DNA of 64,000 bases from Kitasatospora sp. MAP5-34 (GTDB lineage: Bacteria; Actinomycetota; Actinomycetes; Streptomycetales; Streptomycetaceae): positions 299,064 through 363,063 of the forward strand of contig NZ_JARXZC010000003.1 of NCBI RefSeq assembly GCF_029894335.1, written 5' to 3'. The position numbers were made by a program, and so were the translations under genes. Below the pieces are notes generated by a model. That model searched no databases. It saw only the letters and a program-made list of their open reading frames with translations, and was not told where the DNA came from. This document shows positions 8,653 through 16,992 of this stretch, in pieces (positions within the stretch are counted from its first letter, which is position 1; every line of letters begins with the position of its first letter).

Positions 8653-9219
8653 ATGCCCGCACTGGGTAACCACAGCCGTACCCGCCTGCCCCGCCTCGCC
8701 CGGATCGGTGTCACCGCCGCGCTGGCCGCCTCCGCCTTCGCCCTTCCGCTGGTCGGTGCCGTGAGCGCACACGCCGCGCCCGTGACCGTGACCGCGTCCG
8801 CCGTCAACTCCGCCGGTTTCACGGCTCCGCTGAACAGCCTCCGGATAACCGAGGCGTACGGCGTGCTCGGCCACATGTGGGCCAGCGGCCACCACACCGG
8901 CGTCGACTTCGCCGCCTCGGTCGGCACCAGCGTGAAGGCCGTCGGCAACGGCACCGTCGTCACGGCGGGCAACGGCGGCGCGTACGGCAACCAGATCGTC
9001 ATCAAGCTCGCCGACGGCCACTACGCCCAGTACGCCCACCTGTCGTCCATCCAGGTCCACCCGGGCCAGACCGTGCAGGCCGGCCAGCAGATCGGCCTCT
9101 CGGGTGCGACCGGCAACGTGACCGGCCCGCACCTGCACTTCGAGATCCGCACCACCCCGAACTACGGCTCGGACATCGACCCGGTCGCCTACCTGCGGGC
9201 CCACGCCGTCACCGTCTGA
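8653..9219 (+). CDS. Secreted M23-family (LytM-type) peptidoglycan endopeptidase
   Basis: 188 residues. Residues 1-42 form a Sec signal peptide (basic start, hydrophobic LAASAFALPLVGAV, AHA cleavage before AP). The mature protein is nearly only the peptidase domain. Zinc-site motifs are HHTGVDFA (HxxxD) near the middle and HLHFEIR (HxH) near the end, with HYAQYAHLS between. It has no LysM or other wall-binding module. It should cut peptide cross-bridges in the wall during growth or spore germination. Control by the c-di-AMP riboswitch directly upstream links wall hydrolysis to turgor and potassium signalling. Confidence 0.92.
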   Translation: MPALGNHSRTRLPRLARIGVTAALAASAFALPLVGAVSAHAAPVTVTASAVNSAGFTAPLNSLRITEAYGVLGHMWASGHHTGVDFAASVGTSVKAVGNGTVVTAGNGGAYGNQIVIKLADGHYAQYAHLSSIQVHPGQTVQAGQQIGLSGATGNVTGPHLHFEIRTTPNYGSDIDPVAYLRAHAVTV

Positions 9220-9266
9220 ACCGCAGCAACCGCAGCAACCGCGAAGTAGAACCGACCGACTGGTAA

Positions 9267-9315
9267 CCGGTCCGGGCCTGCCGACGAAATCCCTTCGTCG
9301 GCAGGCCCGGACCGG
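9267..9315 (+). terminator. Strong intrinsic terminator of the M23 gene
   Basis: A perfect 22-bp stem: CCGGTCCGGGCCTGCCGACG plus AA (9267-9288), loop ATCCC, and its complement to 9315. Confidence 0.85.
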
Positions 9316-9351
9316 ACCGGTTTACGGACGTGCCGCTCGTAGGGTGTTGCT

Positions 9352-9771
9352 ATGAATGATCATCAGAGCGCGGATCGTCACTGGCCGACCCGGCTGGCAG
9401 CGGCAACCGCCGCGTCGCTGACGGTCGCCACCGGGCTGGCCCTCCGGGCCGGGGCAGGTGGCGAGCTCACCAAGTACGCCGGGGACGCGCTCTACACCGT
9501 CCTGGTCCACACTCTGGTCGTCCTGGCCGCTCCCCGGGTGCGACCGGTAACGGCGGCCACGGTCGCGCTCGGCGTCAGCTGGGCGGTCGAGTTCCTCCAG
9601 ATCAGCGACATCCCGGCCGATCTCTCCCGGCACAGCACCATCGCCCGCCTCGTTCTCGGCTCCACCTTCAACCCTCCCGACCTGGCCTGGTACGTCGTGG
9701 GTGCCGCGTCCGCCTGGCTCGCGCACACGGCGACGATCCGGGTGTTCCGCACTCGACCGTCCGTGGGCTAA
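9352..9771 (+). CDS. DUF2809-family small membrane protein
   Basis: 139 residues with about four membrane segments (roughly 16-34, 45-62, 67-85, 108-126). The DUF2809 pattern is visible: TKYAGDALYTVLV, SWAVEFLQ, then LVLGSTFNPPDLAWYVVGA, with acidic residues inside membrane-flanking helices. The function of the family is unknown. The gene is monocistronic or heads a short unit with the next small frame. Confidence 0.8.
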   Translation: MNDHQSADRHWPTRLAAATAASLTVATGLALRAGAGGELTKYAGDALYTVLVHTLVVLAAPRVRPVTAATVALGVSWAVEFLQISDIPADLSRHSTIARLVLGSTFNPPDLAWYVVGAASAWLAHTATIRVFRTRPSVG

Positions 9772-9781
9772 CTTGACGATC

Positions 9782-9988
9782 ATGACCCGACTGCCGAGCC
9801 CCTCCGACACCGAACAGCCCGTCAACGGGCTCCGACGCAGGGCCCGGTCCGTCCGGGCCTGGATCGCCCGCACCTACTGGCTCCGCGCGTGCTGGCTGAT
9901 CAGCAAGACCCTGGCCACCGCGATCGCCACCGCGATCCGCGCCGTGGCGACCACCCCCGGCCAGCGGTCGGGCGGCGAGGGCGGGTAG
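9782..9988 (+). CDS. Small basic hypothetical protein (68 aa)
   Basis: An ATG ten bases after the DUF2809 stop opens a 68-codon frame rich in Arg and Ala, with a central hydrophobic-basic helix (YWLRACWLISKTLATAIATA) that could be a single amphipathic or membrane segment. No Shine-Dalgarno is evident except possible coupling to the gene before. No family is recognised and it may be spurious. Confidence 0.4.
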   Translation: MTRLPSPSDTEQPVNGLRRRARSVRAWIARTYWLRACWLISKTLATAIATAIRAVATTPGQRSGGEGG

Positions 9989-10118
9989 GAGCCCGCCCGG
10001 ATCCACCTGGTCGAGCAGCGGTACCCGGTCACCGTGGTTGCCGAATGCGGGCCGTGCGGTGGGGTAGGTTCCGACGTGCCGTGCTGTTACCGCCGACCGG
10101 AGAGACCCAGGTGGAGCG

Positions 10119-10559
10119 ATGAGTCCGGAGCAGATGCTGACCGTGGCGGTCGAGGAGGCCCGGGCCGGGCTCGCAGAGGGCGGGATCCCGATCGGGGCGG
10201 CGCTGTTCGGGCCGGACGGGGAGGTACTCGGACGCGGTCACAACCGCCGTGTGCAGGACGGCGATCCGTCGATGCACGCCGAGACGGCAGCGTTCCGGGC
10301 GGCGGGCCGCCTGCGCGGGTACGGCCGGACGACCATGGTGACCACGCTGTCGCCGTGCTGGTACTGCTCGGGCCTGGTACGGCAGTTCGGTATCGGCCGG
10401 GTTGTGGTGGGCGAGGCCCGGACCTTCTTCGGCGGTCACGACTGGCTCACCGAACACGGCGTCGAGGTAACGGTGTTGGACGACCCGATCTGCGTGAACC
10501 TGATGACGGACTTCATCGCGGCCCGCCCGGACCTGTGGTTCGAGGACATCGGCGAGTGA
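10119..10559 (+). CDS. Cytosine-deaminase-like nucleoside deaminase, fungal FCY1 type
   Basis: 146 residues of the zinc-dependent CDA superfamily. Zinc and catalytic residues are H53 and E55 in MHAETAAF, and C80 and C83 in TLSPCWYC. Overall it resembles yeast cytosine deaminase rather than bacterial CodA or TadA: GGIPIGAAL near the start, LGRGHNRR, a VVVGE strand, and a C-terminus FIAARPDLWFEDIGE that nearly copies the yeast ending. It should deaminate cytosine to uracil for pyrimidine salvage, in the cytoplasm. The start ATG at 10119 follows GACCCAGGTGGAG. It stands alone, with a hairpin downstream. Confidence 0.85.
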   Translation: MSPEQMLTVAVEEARAGLAEGGIPIGAALFGPDGEVLGRGHNRRVQDGDPSMHAETAAFRAAGRLRGYGRTTMVTTLSPCWYCSGLVRQFGIGRVVVGEARTFFGGHDWLTEHGVEVTVLDDPICVNLMTDFIAARPDLWFEDIGE

Positions 10560-10587
10560 GCGAAACACGCTCCCTCCCGTTGGAGCA

Positions 10588-10626
10588 CAGCGCGCCCGCC
10601 GGTACGTTCACCGGACGGGCGCGCTG
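10588..10626. terminator. Hairpin terminator after the deaminase
   Basis: CAGCGCGCCCG (10588-10598) pairs with CGGGCGCGCTG (10616-10626), with a further CCGGT/ACCGG-type stem inside. It lies between convergent genes. Confidence 0.7.
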
Positions 10627-10658
10627 GTGTCGTCGCTACTGCTGCGACTGAGCCCTGG

Positions 10659-12605
10659 TCAGCTGCGGACCTCCGCGACGGCAGCGCCGAGGGCCTCCTT
10701 GATCCGGGGGCCGAGGCGGCCGAAGCCGAGCTCCTTCATGGCGGCGCGGAGGAGCTCGTCCTCCGTACGCTCGACCTCGTCGCTGTCGATCCACCGTACG
10801 AGAGAGGTGAGTTCGGCGGCGGTGTAGGCAGCGATCGGCCGCCCAGGGGTCAGCGACGGCTTCTTCGGCCGCCGCACCCGGCCGGACTGTTCAGCCTCGG
10901 CCACGGGCTCGGCGACGGGCTCGACCTCAGCCACCGGCTCGGGCTCGACCTCGGGCTCGACCGCGGGCTCGACCTCAGCGACAGCCTCGGGCTCGACCTC
11001 GACCACGACCTCAGCCACCGGCTCAGGCTCAACATCGGCCTCAACCGCAGCGACCGGCTCGGGCTCTACCTCAGCGACGACCTCGACCTCAGGCTCAACC
11101 ACCGGCTTAACCTCAGCGACAGCCTCGGGTTCGACCTCGACCACGACCTCAGCCACCGGCTCAGGCTCAACATCGGCCTCAACCGCAGCGACCGGCTCGG
11201 GCTCAACCTCAGCGACGACCTCGACCTCAGGCTCAACCACCGGCTCAACCTCAGCGACAGCCTCGGGCTCGACCTCGACCACGACCTCAACCACCGGCTC
11301 AGGCTCAACGTCGGCCTCAACCACCGGCTCGACCTCAGCCACCGGCTCGACCTCGACCGCGACCTCAGCAACCGGCTCAACGTCGGCCTCAACCGCAGCG
11401 ACCGGCTCGGGCTCTACCTCAGCGACGACCTCGACCTCAACGACGACCTCGGGCTCGGCGGCCAGGGTTTCCTCAACGGTTGCCGGGGCCTCGGGCTTGG
11501 CCTGTGCGGGGACCAGTGCCCCGCCGGCGGCGGGCTCTTCGGCAGTCGGTACCGCCTCGGCACGCGGTCCCGCCGCCAGTGCCTGACGGGCCGCTTCCTC
11601 AGCATCGTCGTCGGAGCTCAAGGCGGAGCCGGCGTCGCAGCTGGAGTCGGAGCCGGCGTCAGCGCTGTCGTCCGGCGAAGAGGCAGGCTCCGCAGCCTCG
11701 GTACCCGCCCGCCGGTCGTATGCCGCGACAGCGGCCTCACGGTCGGCCTGACGCTCCGTCAGCTCATCCAGCAGCTCGTCCAGTCCGAGTCCGGACAGGT
11801 CGGCGCGCAGCGAACGCAGGGTGGGCAGGCGGTAGAGCGTGCCCTCGTCTGCGGCCAGCCGGTCGATCAGGTCGGCGAGGTCGGCGAGCGGGGTGGACTC
11901 GAGGTCGTGGGCGGGCAGCAGGCGGGCGAGTGCCCGGACGGCCTGGGCGAGCGCGTCGACGGCCTGGCTCACCTCGGTGAGGGCGGCGGCGTCGGACGGT
12001 ACCGACGGGCGGGCGGCGCCGGAGGCGGCCAGTGCGGCCCAGTCGGCGCGTTCGGCAGCGGCGGCGGCCAGTGCCTCGTGCAGGTCGCTGCGGCGGCCGC
12101 GCTTGCCGACCACCAGCTTCTTCGCCTGCGCGCGCAGGGCGCGGCGCCGGACCCAGGAGAGCTTGACGCCCTGTTCCTTGCGCCAGCGTCCGTCAGCCGT
12201 GGCGGCGGTCAGCTCGTCGAGGTCGGCGTCGTACGCCTCGGCCCGCAGCTTGCCCGCCGTGTCGTACACGCGCTGCAGGACCCCGACGACCAGGCTGAGG
12301 CCGACCACGGTGTCCGGCTCGCCGAGGGCGCCTTCGGGGGTCAGCCCGAGGACGGCGGCGCGGGTCGCGGCGACGTCGCGACTGCGCAGCTCGGCGAGCA
12401 GGGTGGAGGCGGACCGCGCGTCCTCCGGGGTGTCGATGGCGTCGGCGGCGGCGTACCAGGGGTTGGTGGCGTCGGTCAGCGTGAAGCCGCCCAGCTCGGC
12501 GTACCGGCCGAGTTCCTCGCGCGGGCCGGGCCGGGTGTCACCGTCCGGGGCGTCCACTGGGTCGACTGCCCCGGGGTCGGTGTCGTTCAGGTAGCTCACT
12601 GTCAT
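10659..12605 (-). CDS. Large protein with Val/Glu/Pro tandem repeats and a helicase-tail-like C-terminal domain
   Basis: 648 residues from the ATG complementary to 12603-12605 (MTVSYLNDTDPG). Residues 1-300 are helical and possibly coiled-coil. About residues 310-400 are acidic and low complexity. About 400-575 is a Val-Glu-Pro-Ala repeat with a 46-residue unit. The last 55 residues (AYTAAELTSLVRWIDSDEVE onward, with RTEDELLRAAMKELGFGRLG) look like the short C-terminal module found on large actinobacterial SF1 helicase/AAA proteins (RTEDEL..MxELGFxRRG..I). No ATPase motif is present here. It may be a stand-alone partner that borrows that tail. Function unknown. Confidence 0.7.
   Translation of the reverse strand: MTVSYLNDTDPGAVDPVDAPDGDTRPGPREELGRYAELGGFTLTDATNPWYAAADAIDTPEDARSASTLLAELRSRDVAATRAAVLGLTPEGALGEPDTVVGLSLVVGVLQRVYDTAGKLRAEAYDADLDELTAATADGRWRKEQGVKLSWVRRRALRAQAKKLVVGKRGRRSDLHEALAAAAAERADWAALAASGAARPSVPSDAAALTEVSQAVDALAQAVRALARLLPAHDLESTPLADLADLIDRLAADEGTLYRLPTLRSLRADLSGLGLDELLDELTERQADREAAVAAYDRRAGTEAAEPASSPDDSADAGSDSSCDAGSALSSDDDAEEAARQALAAGPRAEAVPTAEEPAAGGALVPAQAKPEAPATVEETLAAEPEVVVEVEVVAEVEPEPVAAVEADVEPVAEVAVEVEPVAEVEPVVEADVEPEPVVEVVVEVEPEAVAEVEPVVEPEVEVVAEVEPEPVAAVEADVEPEPVAEVVVEVEPEAVAEVKPVVEPEVEVVAEVEPEPVAAVEADVEPEPVAEVVVEVEPEAVAEVEPAVEPEVEPEPVAEVEPVAEPVAEAEQSGRVRRPKKPSLTPGRPIAAYTAAELTSLVRWIDSDEVERTEDELLRAAMKELGFGRLGPRIKEALGAAVAEVRS
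10978..11391 (-). repeat. 138-bp tandem repeat inside the Val/Glu/Pro protein
   Basis: The sequence GCGACAGCCTCGGG recurs at 10978, 11116 and 11254, exactly 138 bases apart, and the intervening bases are nearly identical. Each unit codes for 46 residues. Degenerate copies continue on both sides (about 10905 to 11460). The period is a multiple of three, so copy-number change would keep the frame. Confidence 0.9.
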
Positions 12606-12805
12606 GGTGAAGTCCGCTTCGTGGCAGGGCAGGCAGGGGACGGGACGCCGGCGTCCGGCGGCGCGGGCGGGAGATATCGAGCCCGGCGCGGACGCCCAGG
12701 ATACGGGTGGGCGTTCGAGCGGTGCACGCAACCTGGCGGCTACGGCCTGCCGTGGCGTGGCGGCGGTCGGCACGGCTCGCTCAAGGGCGTGCTCGGGAGG
12801 TGGCG

Positions 12806-14344
12806 TCACGGTTCTCTCCGCGTGGCCCGGTGCGGGGCGAGGTGGGCGAGATCGCGGAGTGTCACCGGCGCGAGATACTCCCGGACCAGCGTGCGTTCCC
12901 ACCACGCGCCGGTCTCGCGCAACTCGCGCGGGGTGGTGAACCGGTAGCGGTACAGCAGCGCGCGGACGCGGGCCGGGGGCGCGTGCGGGAAGGGGTTGTG
13001 CCGGAGCAGCCGGAGCGTCGCCGGGTCGTTGACCAGCAGCCGGGCCAGGAACGCGGTGAACCACGGCCGCGCGTAGGACGGGGAGATCGCGGCGAACCAC
13101 ATCAGCCAGTCCAGCCGGAGATGGTACGGCGCCACCTGACGTGGCATCCGCCGCAGCGCGCCTGGTTTCCCCTTGAAGCCGTACTCGTGCCAGCCGGCGC
13201 GCCCGGCATCGCCCGAGCTCCCGCCGTCCACCGAGCGCCAGGTACGCCCGGCGCGCCCGGAGTGGCCCGTGCGCCCGAGGTCAGCGGTGCCCTCGACGAC
13301 CACCTCCAGCCGGATCCGGTTGATCGAGCCGAACGCGCCGTACGCGTTGACCAGGTGAAGCCGGTTGAACGAACGGTTCATCACCTGGCGCCGCGAGAGC
13401 AGATTGCGGGCCGGCCAGTAGCTGAGGACGGCGACCAACACGGTGAGCAGGAGCACCAGCACCTCGTACCAGAGCGGGTCCGCACCGAGTGCGGGCCGCG
13501 TCGGCAGCGGCAGTACGGCGGCGGCCGACGGTACGTCCACCACGGAGAGCGCGAGCGCGATGGTGAGCCAGTTGAGCCAGGCGAAGTTGCCGGAGGCGAC
13601 CAGCCAGAGCTGGGTGAGGACCATCAGCGTGGCGGCGGCGCTCGCCACCGGCTGGGGCAGGAAGAGCGCGACGGGTACCACCAGTTGGACGAAGTGGTTG
13701 GCCGCCACCTCGACCCGGTGCAGCGGGCCTGGCAGGTGGTGGAAGAACCAGCTGAGCGGGCCGGGCATCGGCTGGGTCTCGTGGTGGTAGCGCAGGCAGG
13801 TCAGGTCGCGCCAGCACCGGTCGCCGCGCAGTTTGATCAGCCCGGCCCCGAACTCGACCCGGAACAGCAGCCAGCGCACCAGCCAGAGCACCAGTACCGG
13901 CGGCGCGACCCTCCCGTTGCCGAGAAAGGCGGCGAGGAAGCCCGCCTCCAGCAGCAGGGACTCCCACCCGAAGGAGTACCAGGTCTGACCGACGTTGACG
14001 ATCGAGAGGTAGAGCGCCCAGAGCACGCCCCAGCCGGCCATCGCGACCCCGAGCGGGACGAGGTCGGCCACCCCCGCGAGCCAGCCGGCGGCCAGTGCGG
14101 CACCCGTCCAGCAGATGGCGGCGAACGCGCGGTCGGAGTAGTGCAGGTGGAACAGGCTGGGTGAGTGGCGCAGCGGCACCCGGGCGGTGAAGCGCGGGAC
14201 GGGCAGCATGCCGTGCTCGCCGATCAGCGCCCGGAACTGGTTGGCGGCGGCCAGAAAGCCGGTCAAGTAAATGGCGGCGATCAGCCGTTGGCAGACCAGT
14301 CGGCCGAGCCAGTAGTCAGGTGCCGCGAACCACTCCACGCCCAC
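12806..14344 (-). CDS. Lipase maturation factor (LMF1-type) membrane protein
   Basis: 512 residues from a GTG complementary to 14342-14344, preceded by GGGAGGAGC. Frames upstream of it read poorly. Multiple membrane segments cover residues 15-330. The most conserved family stretch is visible: GQTWYSFGWESLLLEAGFLA, FRVEFGAGLIKLRGD and WRDLTCLRYHHETQPMP, and later the LVNAYGAFGSINRIRLEVVVEG strand. In vertebrates LMF1 matures lipases in the ER. The role of bacterial relatives is unknown. The C-terminal YGFKGKPGALRRMPRQVAPY and LDWLMWFAA are also family hallmarks. It probably acts in the cell membrane. Confidence 0.88.
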   Translation of the reverse strand: MGVEWFAAPDYWLGRLVCQRLIAAIYLTGFLAAANQFRALIGEHGMLPVPRFTARVPLRHSPSLFHLHYSDRAFAAICWTGAALAAGWLAGVADLVPLGVAMAGWGVLWALYLSIVNVGQTWYSFGWESLLLEAGFLAAFLGNGRVAPPVLVLWLVRWLLFRVEFGAGLIKLRGDRCWRDLTCLRYHHETQPMPGPLSWFFHHLPGPLHRVEVAANHFVQLVVPVALFLPQPVASAAATLMVLTQLWLVASGNFAWLNWLTIALALSVVDVPSAAAVLPLPTRPALGADPLWYEVLVLLLTVLVAVLSYWPARNLLSRRQVMNRSFNRLHLVNAYGAFGSINRIRLEVVVEGTADLGRTGHSGRAGRTWRSVDGGSSGDAGRAGWHEYGFKGKPGALRRMPRQVAPYHLRLDWLMWFAAISPSYARPWFTAFLARLLVNDPATLRLLRHNPFPHAPPARVRALLYRYRFTTPRELRETGAWWERTLVREYLAPVTLRDLAHLAPHRATRREP

Positions 14345-14449
14345 CGCTCCTCCCGCGCATCGTCCATAGGTACCACCTCCACCGCCTGGAGCCGGGGTGC
14401 GCCGGGCGGTGCGGAGGCCCGGTTCAGCCGCTCGGCGGCGCCCCGGCGA

Positions 14450-14511
14450 CCGGACCGGTCCGGCGTTGCCCCGAACCGGTCCGGTCGGGGACTCGCGCCG
14501 CGCCGGTCCGG
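14450..14511. repeat. Triplicated CCGGTCCGG motif between divergent genes
   Basis: ACCGGTCCGG occurs at 14454-14463 and 14475-14484, and CCGGTCCGG again at 14503-14511, in the divergent region between the lipase maturation factor and the EamA transporter. It may be an operator cluster or GC-rich slippage. No regulator consensus is recognised. Confidence 0.4.
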
Positions 14512-14554
14512 TGTGGTGGCATACGCCGTACAGGACCAAATCAGGGAGAGACAG

Positions 14555-15532
14555 ATGACAGCTGCGTCACGGCAGTCCGCCCCCGACCCCGCAGGCCCCG
14601 ACCCCGGACACCCCGGCTCCGCCGCGTCCTCCGGCGACTCCGCCACTCCGGCCCGGGCCTCCGGCCGGGCCTGGGCCGCGCTCGGCATCGTGTACGTGGT
14701 GTGGGGCTCGACCTATCTCGCCATCCGCATCGCCGTCGAGACGATGCCGCCGTTCCTCTCCGCCGCAGCGCGTTTCGTCACGGCGGGCCTGCTGCTGGCA
14801 GCGCTGGTCGCCTGGCGCCAGGGCCCGGCGGCGCTCCGGGTGACCCGGCGTGAGCTGGCCTCCGCCGCACTGGTGGGTCTGATGCTGCTGCTCGGCGGCA
14901 ACGGCCTGGTCGTGCTCGCCGAACAGTCGGTGCCGTCCGGGCTGGCCGCACTGCTGGTGGCGGCGGTGCCGCTCTGGGTCGTCCTGCTGCGCCGGCTGAC
15001 CGGTCAACGCACCTCCGGCACCACCATCGCCGGGGTGCTGGTGGGGCTGCTGGGGCTCGCGGTGCTGACGGTGCCCGGGCTGAGCGGCCAGGTGAAGCTC
15101 CTCGGCGTGCTCACCGTGCTCGGGGCGACGGTGATGTGGTCGAGCGGCTCGTTCCTGGCCTCCCGCCTGTCGATGCCCGGCAACGCGCTGACCGCCAGCG
15201 CGTACGAGATGGTCGCGGGCGGGCTGGGGTGCCTGGCACTGGCCGCCGTCCGGGGTGAGCCGCAGGCGGTGGACCTGTCCGCGATATCGACCAGCTCCTG
15301 GCTGGCACTGGCCTACCTGGTGGTCTTCGGCTCGCTGGTCGCCTTCACCGCGTACGCCTGGCTGCTGCAGTCCGCGCCGCTGCCTTTGGTGGCGACCTAC
15401 GCGTACGTGAACCCGGTGGTCGCCGTCTTCCTCGGCTGGCTGGTCCTGGGCGAGCCGCTGACCTGGCCGATCCTGCTGGGCGGGGCAATCGTGGTGGGCG
15501 GGGTCTGTCTGGTCGTCCGCACGGAGCGCTGA
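14555..15532 (+). CDS. EamA/DMT-family exporter (YedA/RhaT-like)
   Basis: 325 residues from the ATG at 14555, preceded by AGGGAGAG. A hydrophilic, Ala/Pro-rich N-terminus of 38 residues is followed by ten predicted membrane helices in two EamA repeats. VYVVWGSTYLAIRIAVETMPP near the first helix and YAYVNPVVAVFLGWLVLGEPLT near the end are typical of the DMT superfamily. Substrates for such proteins are usually amino acids or drugs. None can be assigned here. Confidence 0.88.
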   Translation: MTAASRQSAPDPAGPDPGHPGSAASSGDSATPARASGRAWAALGIVYVVWGSTYLAIRIAVETMPPFLSAAARFVTAGLLLAALVAWRQGPAALRVTRRELASAALVGLMLLLGGNGLVVLAEQSVPSGLAALLVAAVPLWVVLLRRLTGQRTSGTTIAGVLVGLLGLAVLTVPGLSGQVKLLGVLTVLGATVMWSSGSFLASRLSMPGNALTASAYEMVAGGLGCLALAAVRGEPQAVDLSAISTSSWLALAYLVVFGSLVAFTAYAWLLQSAPLPLVATYAYVNPVVAVFLGWLVLGEPLTWPILLGGAIVVGGVCLVVRTER

Positions 15533-15839
15533 ACCGGGGTCAGGACCCGGGGTGGATCGGCATCCAGCCCGGGAAACCCCTCGGACGACTGCTTCGTATT
15601 CGCACCGCCCCGGCGTTCCGGCTCACCCTTGACGCCCAAGGCGTTGAAGAGTTGTCGATATCACAGTCCGGCTTGTGGAATCTGTACTGGAAAGACCCCT
15701 TACAGACCCCCAACAAGGTAACGACTTGACCTGCGAAGGTGTCCGGAATGGTTTAATTGTTGACGCCAAGTCGGGCTCCAGCGTTGACTCCCTCCTCTAG
15801 CCGCAACGTTGCGGCGCAGTCAGGGAGGCACCACCCACC
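15533..15839 (+). promoter_or_regulatory. AT-richer promoter region of the sugar-binding lipoprotein gene
   Basis: About 300 bases without a gene. From 15640 to 15780 the base composition falls well below the local GC level. This must contain the promoter of the downstream substrate-binding protein. I could not fix a single -35/-10 pair. Confidence 0.4.
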
Positions 15840-16919
15840 ATGAACGCGATGACGCGTCGCACCATCGTCGGCACGGCCGTCGTGTCGATGGCACTGACTC
15901 TGGCCGCCTGCGGACAGAGCGGCAGCGCCCCGAAGACCGCGACCAGCAAGACGGTCGGCCTGCTGCTGCCCGAGAAGACCTCCTCCGCCCGGTACGAGAC
16001 GTTCGACAAGCCGCTGATCGAGGCCTCCATCACCGGCCTCTGCAAGTGCACCGTCGACTACTCGAACGCGAACGGCGAGGAAACCACCCAGAAGGAGCAG
16101 TTCGACGCGCTGCTGGCCAAGGGCGTCAAGGTGATCCTGCTGGACCCGGTCAACGCGAAGAACACCGCGTCGTGGGTCGACGAAGCCACCCGCAAGGGCA
16201 CCAAGGTCATCGCGTACGACCGGCTCGCCGCCGGGAACGTCGCCGCGTACGTGTCCTTCGACAACGAGCGGACCGGCGAGCTCCAGGGCCAGGCCATGCT
16301 GGACGCCCTGGGCTCCAAGGCCGCCAACGCCCAGATCGTGATGATCAACGGTGCCGAGGCCGACCCGAACGCCGCGGACTTCAAGGCCGGTGCGCACAAG
16401 GTCCTGGACGGCAAGGTCAAGCACATCGGCTACGAGCAGTCGGGCGAGTGGAAGCCCGACGTCGCCGCCCAGAAGATGACCGACGCCATCCACAGCCTCG
16501 GCAAGGACGGCATCCAGGGGGTTTACTCCGCCAACGACGGCATGGCCGCCTCCATCGTGCAGACGCTCCAGGCCAACGGCATGAACAACGTCCCGGTCGG
16601 CGGCCAGGACGCGGCGATCGACGCCATCCGCCGGGTGATCTCGGGCGAGCAGGCCTACACCATCTACAAGCCGTACAAGCCGGAGGCCGACGCCGCCGCC
16701 AATATCGCGGTCTACCTGCTGGAGGGCCTGGACATCACCTCGGTGGCCAGCTCGATCACCCCGAGCGGCGGCGCCGAGATCCCGTCGATGCTGCTCACCC
16801 CGCTGGTGGTCACCAAGCAGACGGTCGCCGACACCGTGATAGCCGGCGGCCTCTACAAGGCGTCGGACGTCTGCAACCAGCAGTACGCGGACGCCTGCAA
16901 CACGCTCGGCATCAAGTAA
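15840..16919 (+). CDS. Sugar ABC-transporter substrate-binding lipoprotein (XylF/RbsB type)
   Basis: 359 residues. The N-terminal lipoprotein signal ends in LAAC at residues 21-24, so the mature protein is lipidated on Cys24 outside the membrane. Periplasmic-binding-protein type 1 features follow: KTVGLLLPEKTSSARYETFD, LLDPVNAKNTASWVDEA, VSFDNERTGELQGQAM and VYSANDGMAASIVQTLQ. It resembles D-xylose-binding XylF and related proteins. No ATPase or permease gene is beside it, and the next gene is convergent. Either it feeds a transporter coded elsewhere or it is a sensor-type binding protein. Confidence 0.9.
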   Translation: MNAMTRRTIVGTAVVSMALTLAACGQSGSAPKTATSKTVGLLLPEKTSSARYETFDKPLIEASITGLCKCTVDYSNANGEETTQKEQFDALLAKGVKVILLDPVNAKNTASWVDEATRKGTKVIAYDRLAAGNVAAYVSFDNERTGELQGQAMLDALGSKAANAQIVMINGAEADPNAADFKAGAHKVLDGKVKHIGYEQSGEWKPDVAAQKMTDAIHSLGKDGIQGVYSANDGMAASIVQTLQANGMNNVPVGGQDAAIDAIRRVISGEQAYTIYKPYKPEADAAANIAVYLLEGLDITSVASSITPSGGAEIPSMLLTPLVVTKQTVADTVIAGGLYKASDVCNQQYADACNTLGIK

Positions 16920-16931
16920 CCGACGAGGCCC

Positions 16932-16965
16932 ACGGTCCGGGGTCCGATGACCCGGGGGGGACCGT
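16932..16965. terminator. Bidirectional hairpin terminator
   Basis: ACGGTCC (16932-16938) and GGACCGT (16959-16965) with an inner GGGGT/ACCC-type stem. It is placed between convergent genes. Confidence 0.65.
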
Positions 16966-16992
16966 CGCGTCGGCCGTCCGCCGTGGTGGCCG

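Noticed and set aside
10905..11460. Tandem repeats considered as a CRISPR array
   Set aside because: Units are contiguous, 138 bp, in-frame coding and without unique spacers.
12707..14164. Long plus-strand frame opposite the lipase maturation factor gene
   Set aside because: It is the antisense shadow of a well-recognised membrane protein. Composition is Arg/Gly/Pro/Glu rich and no family is seen.
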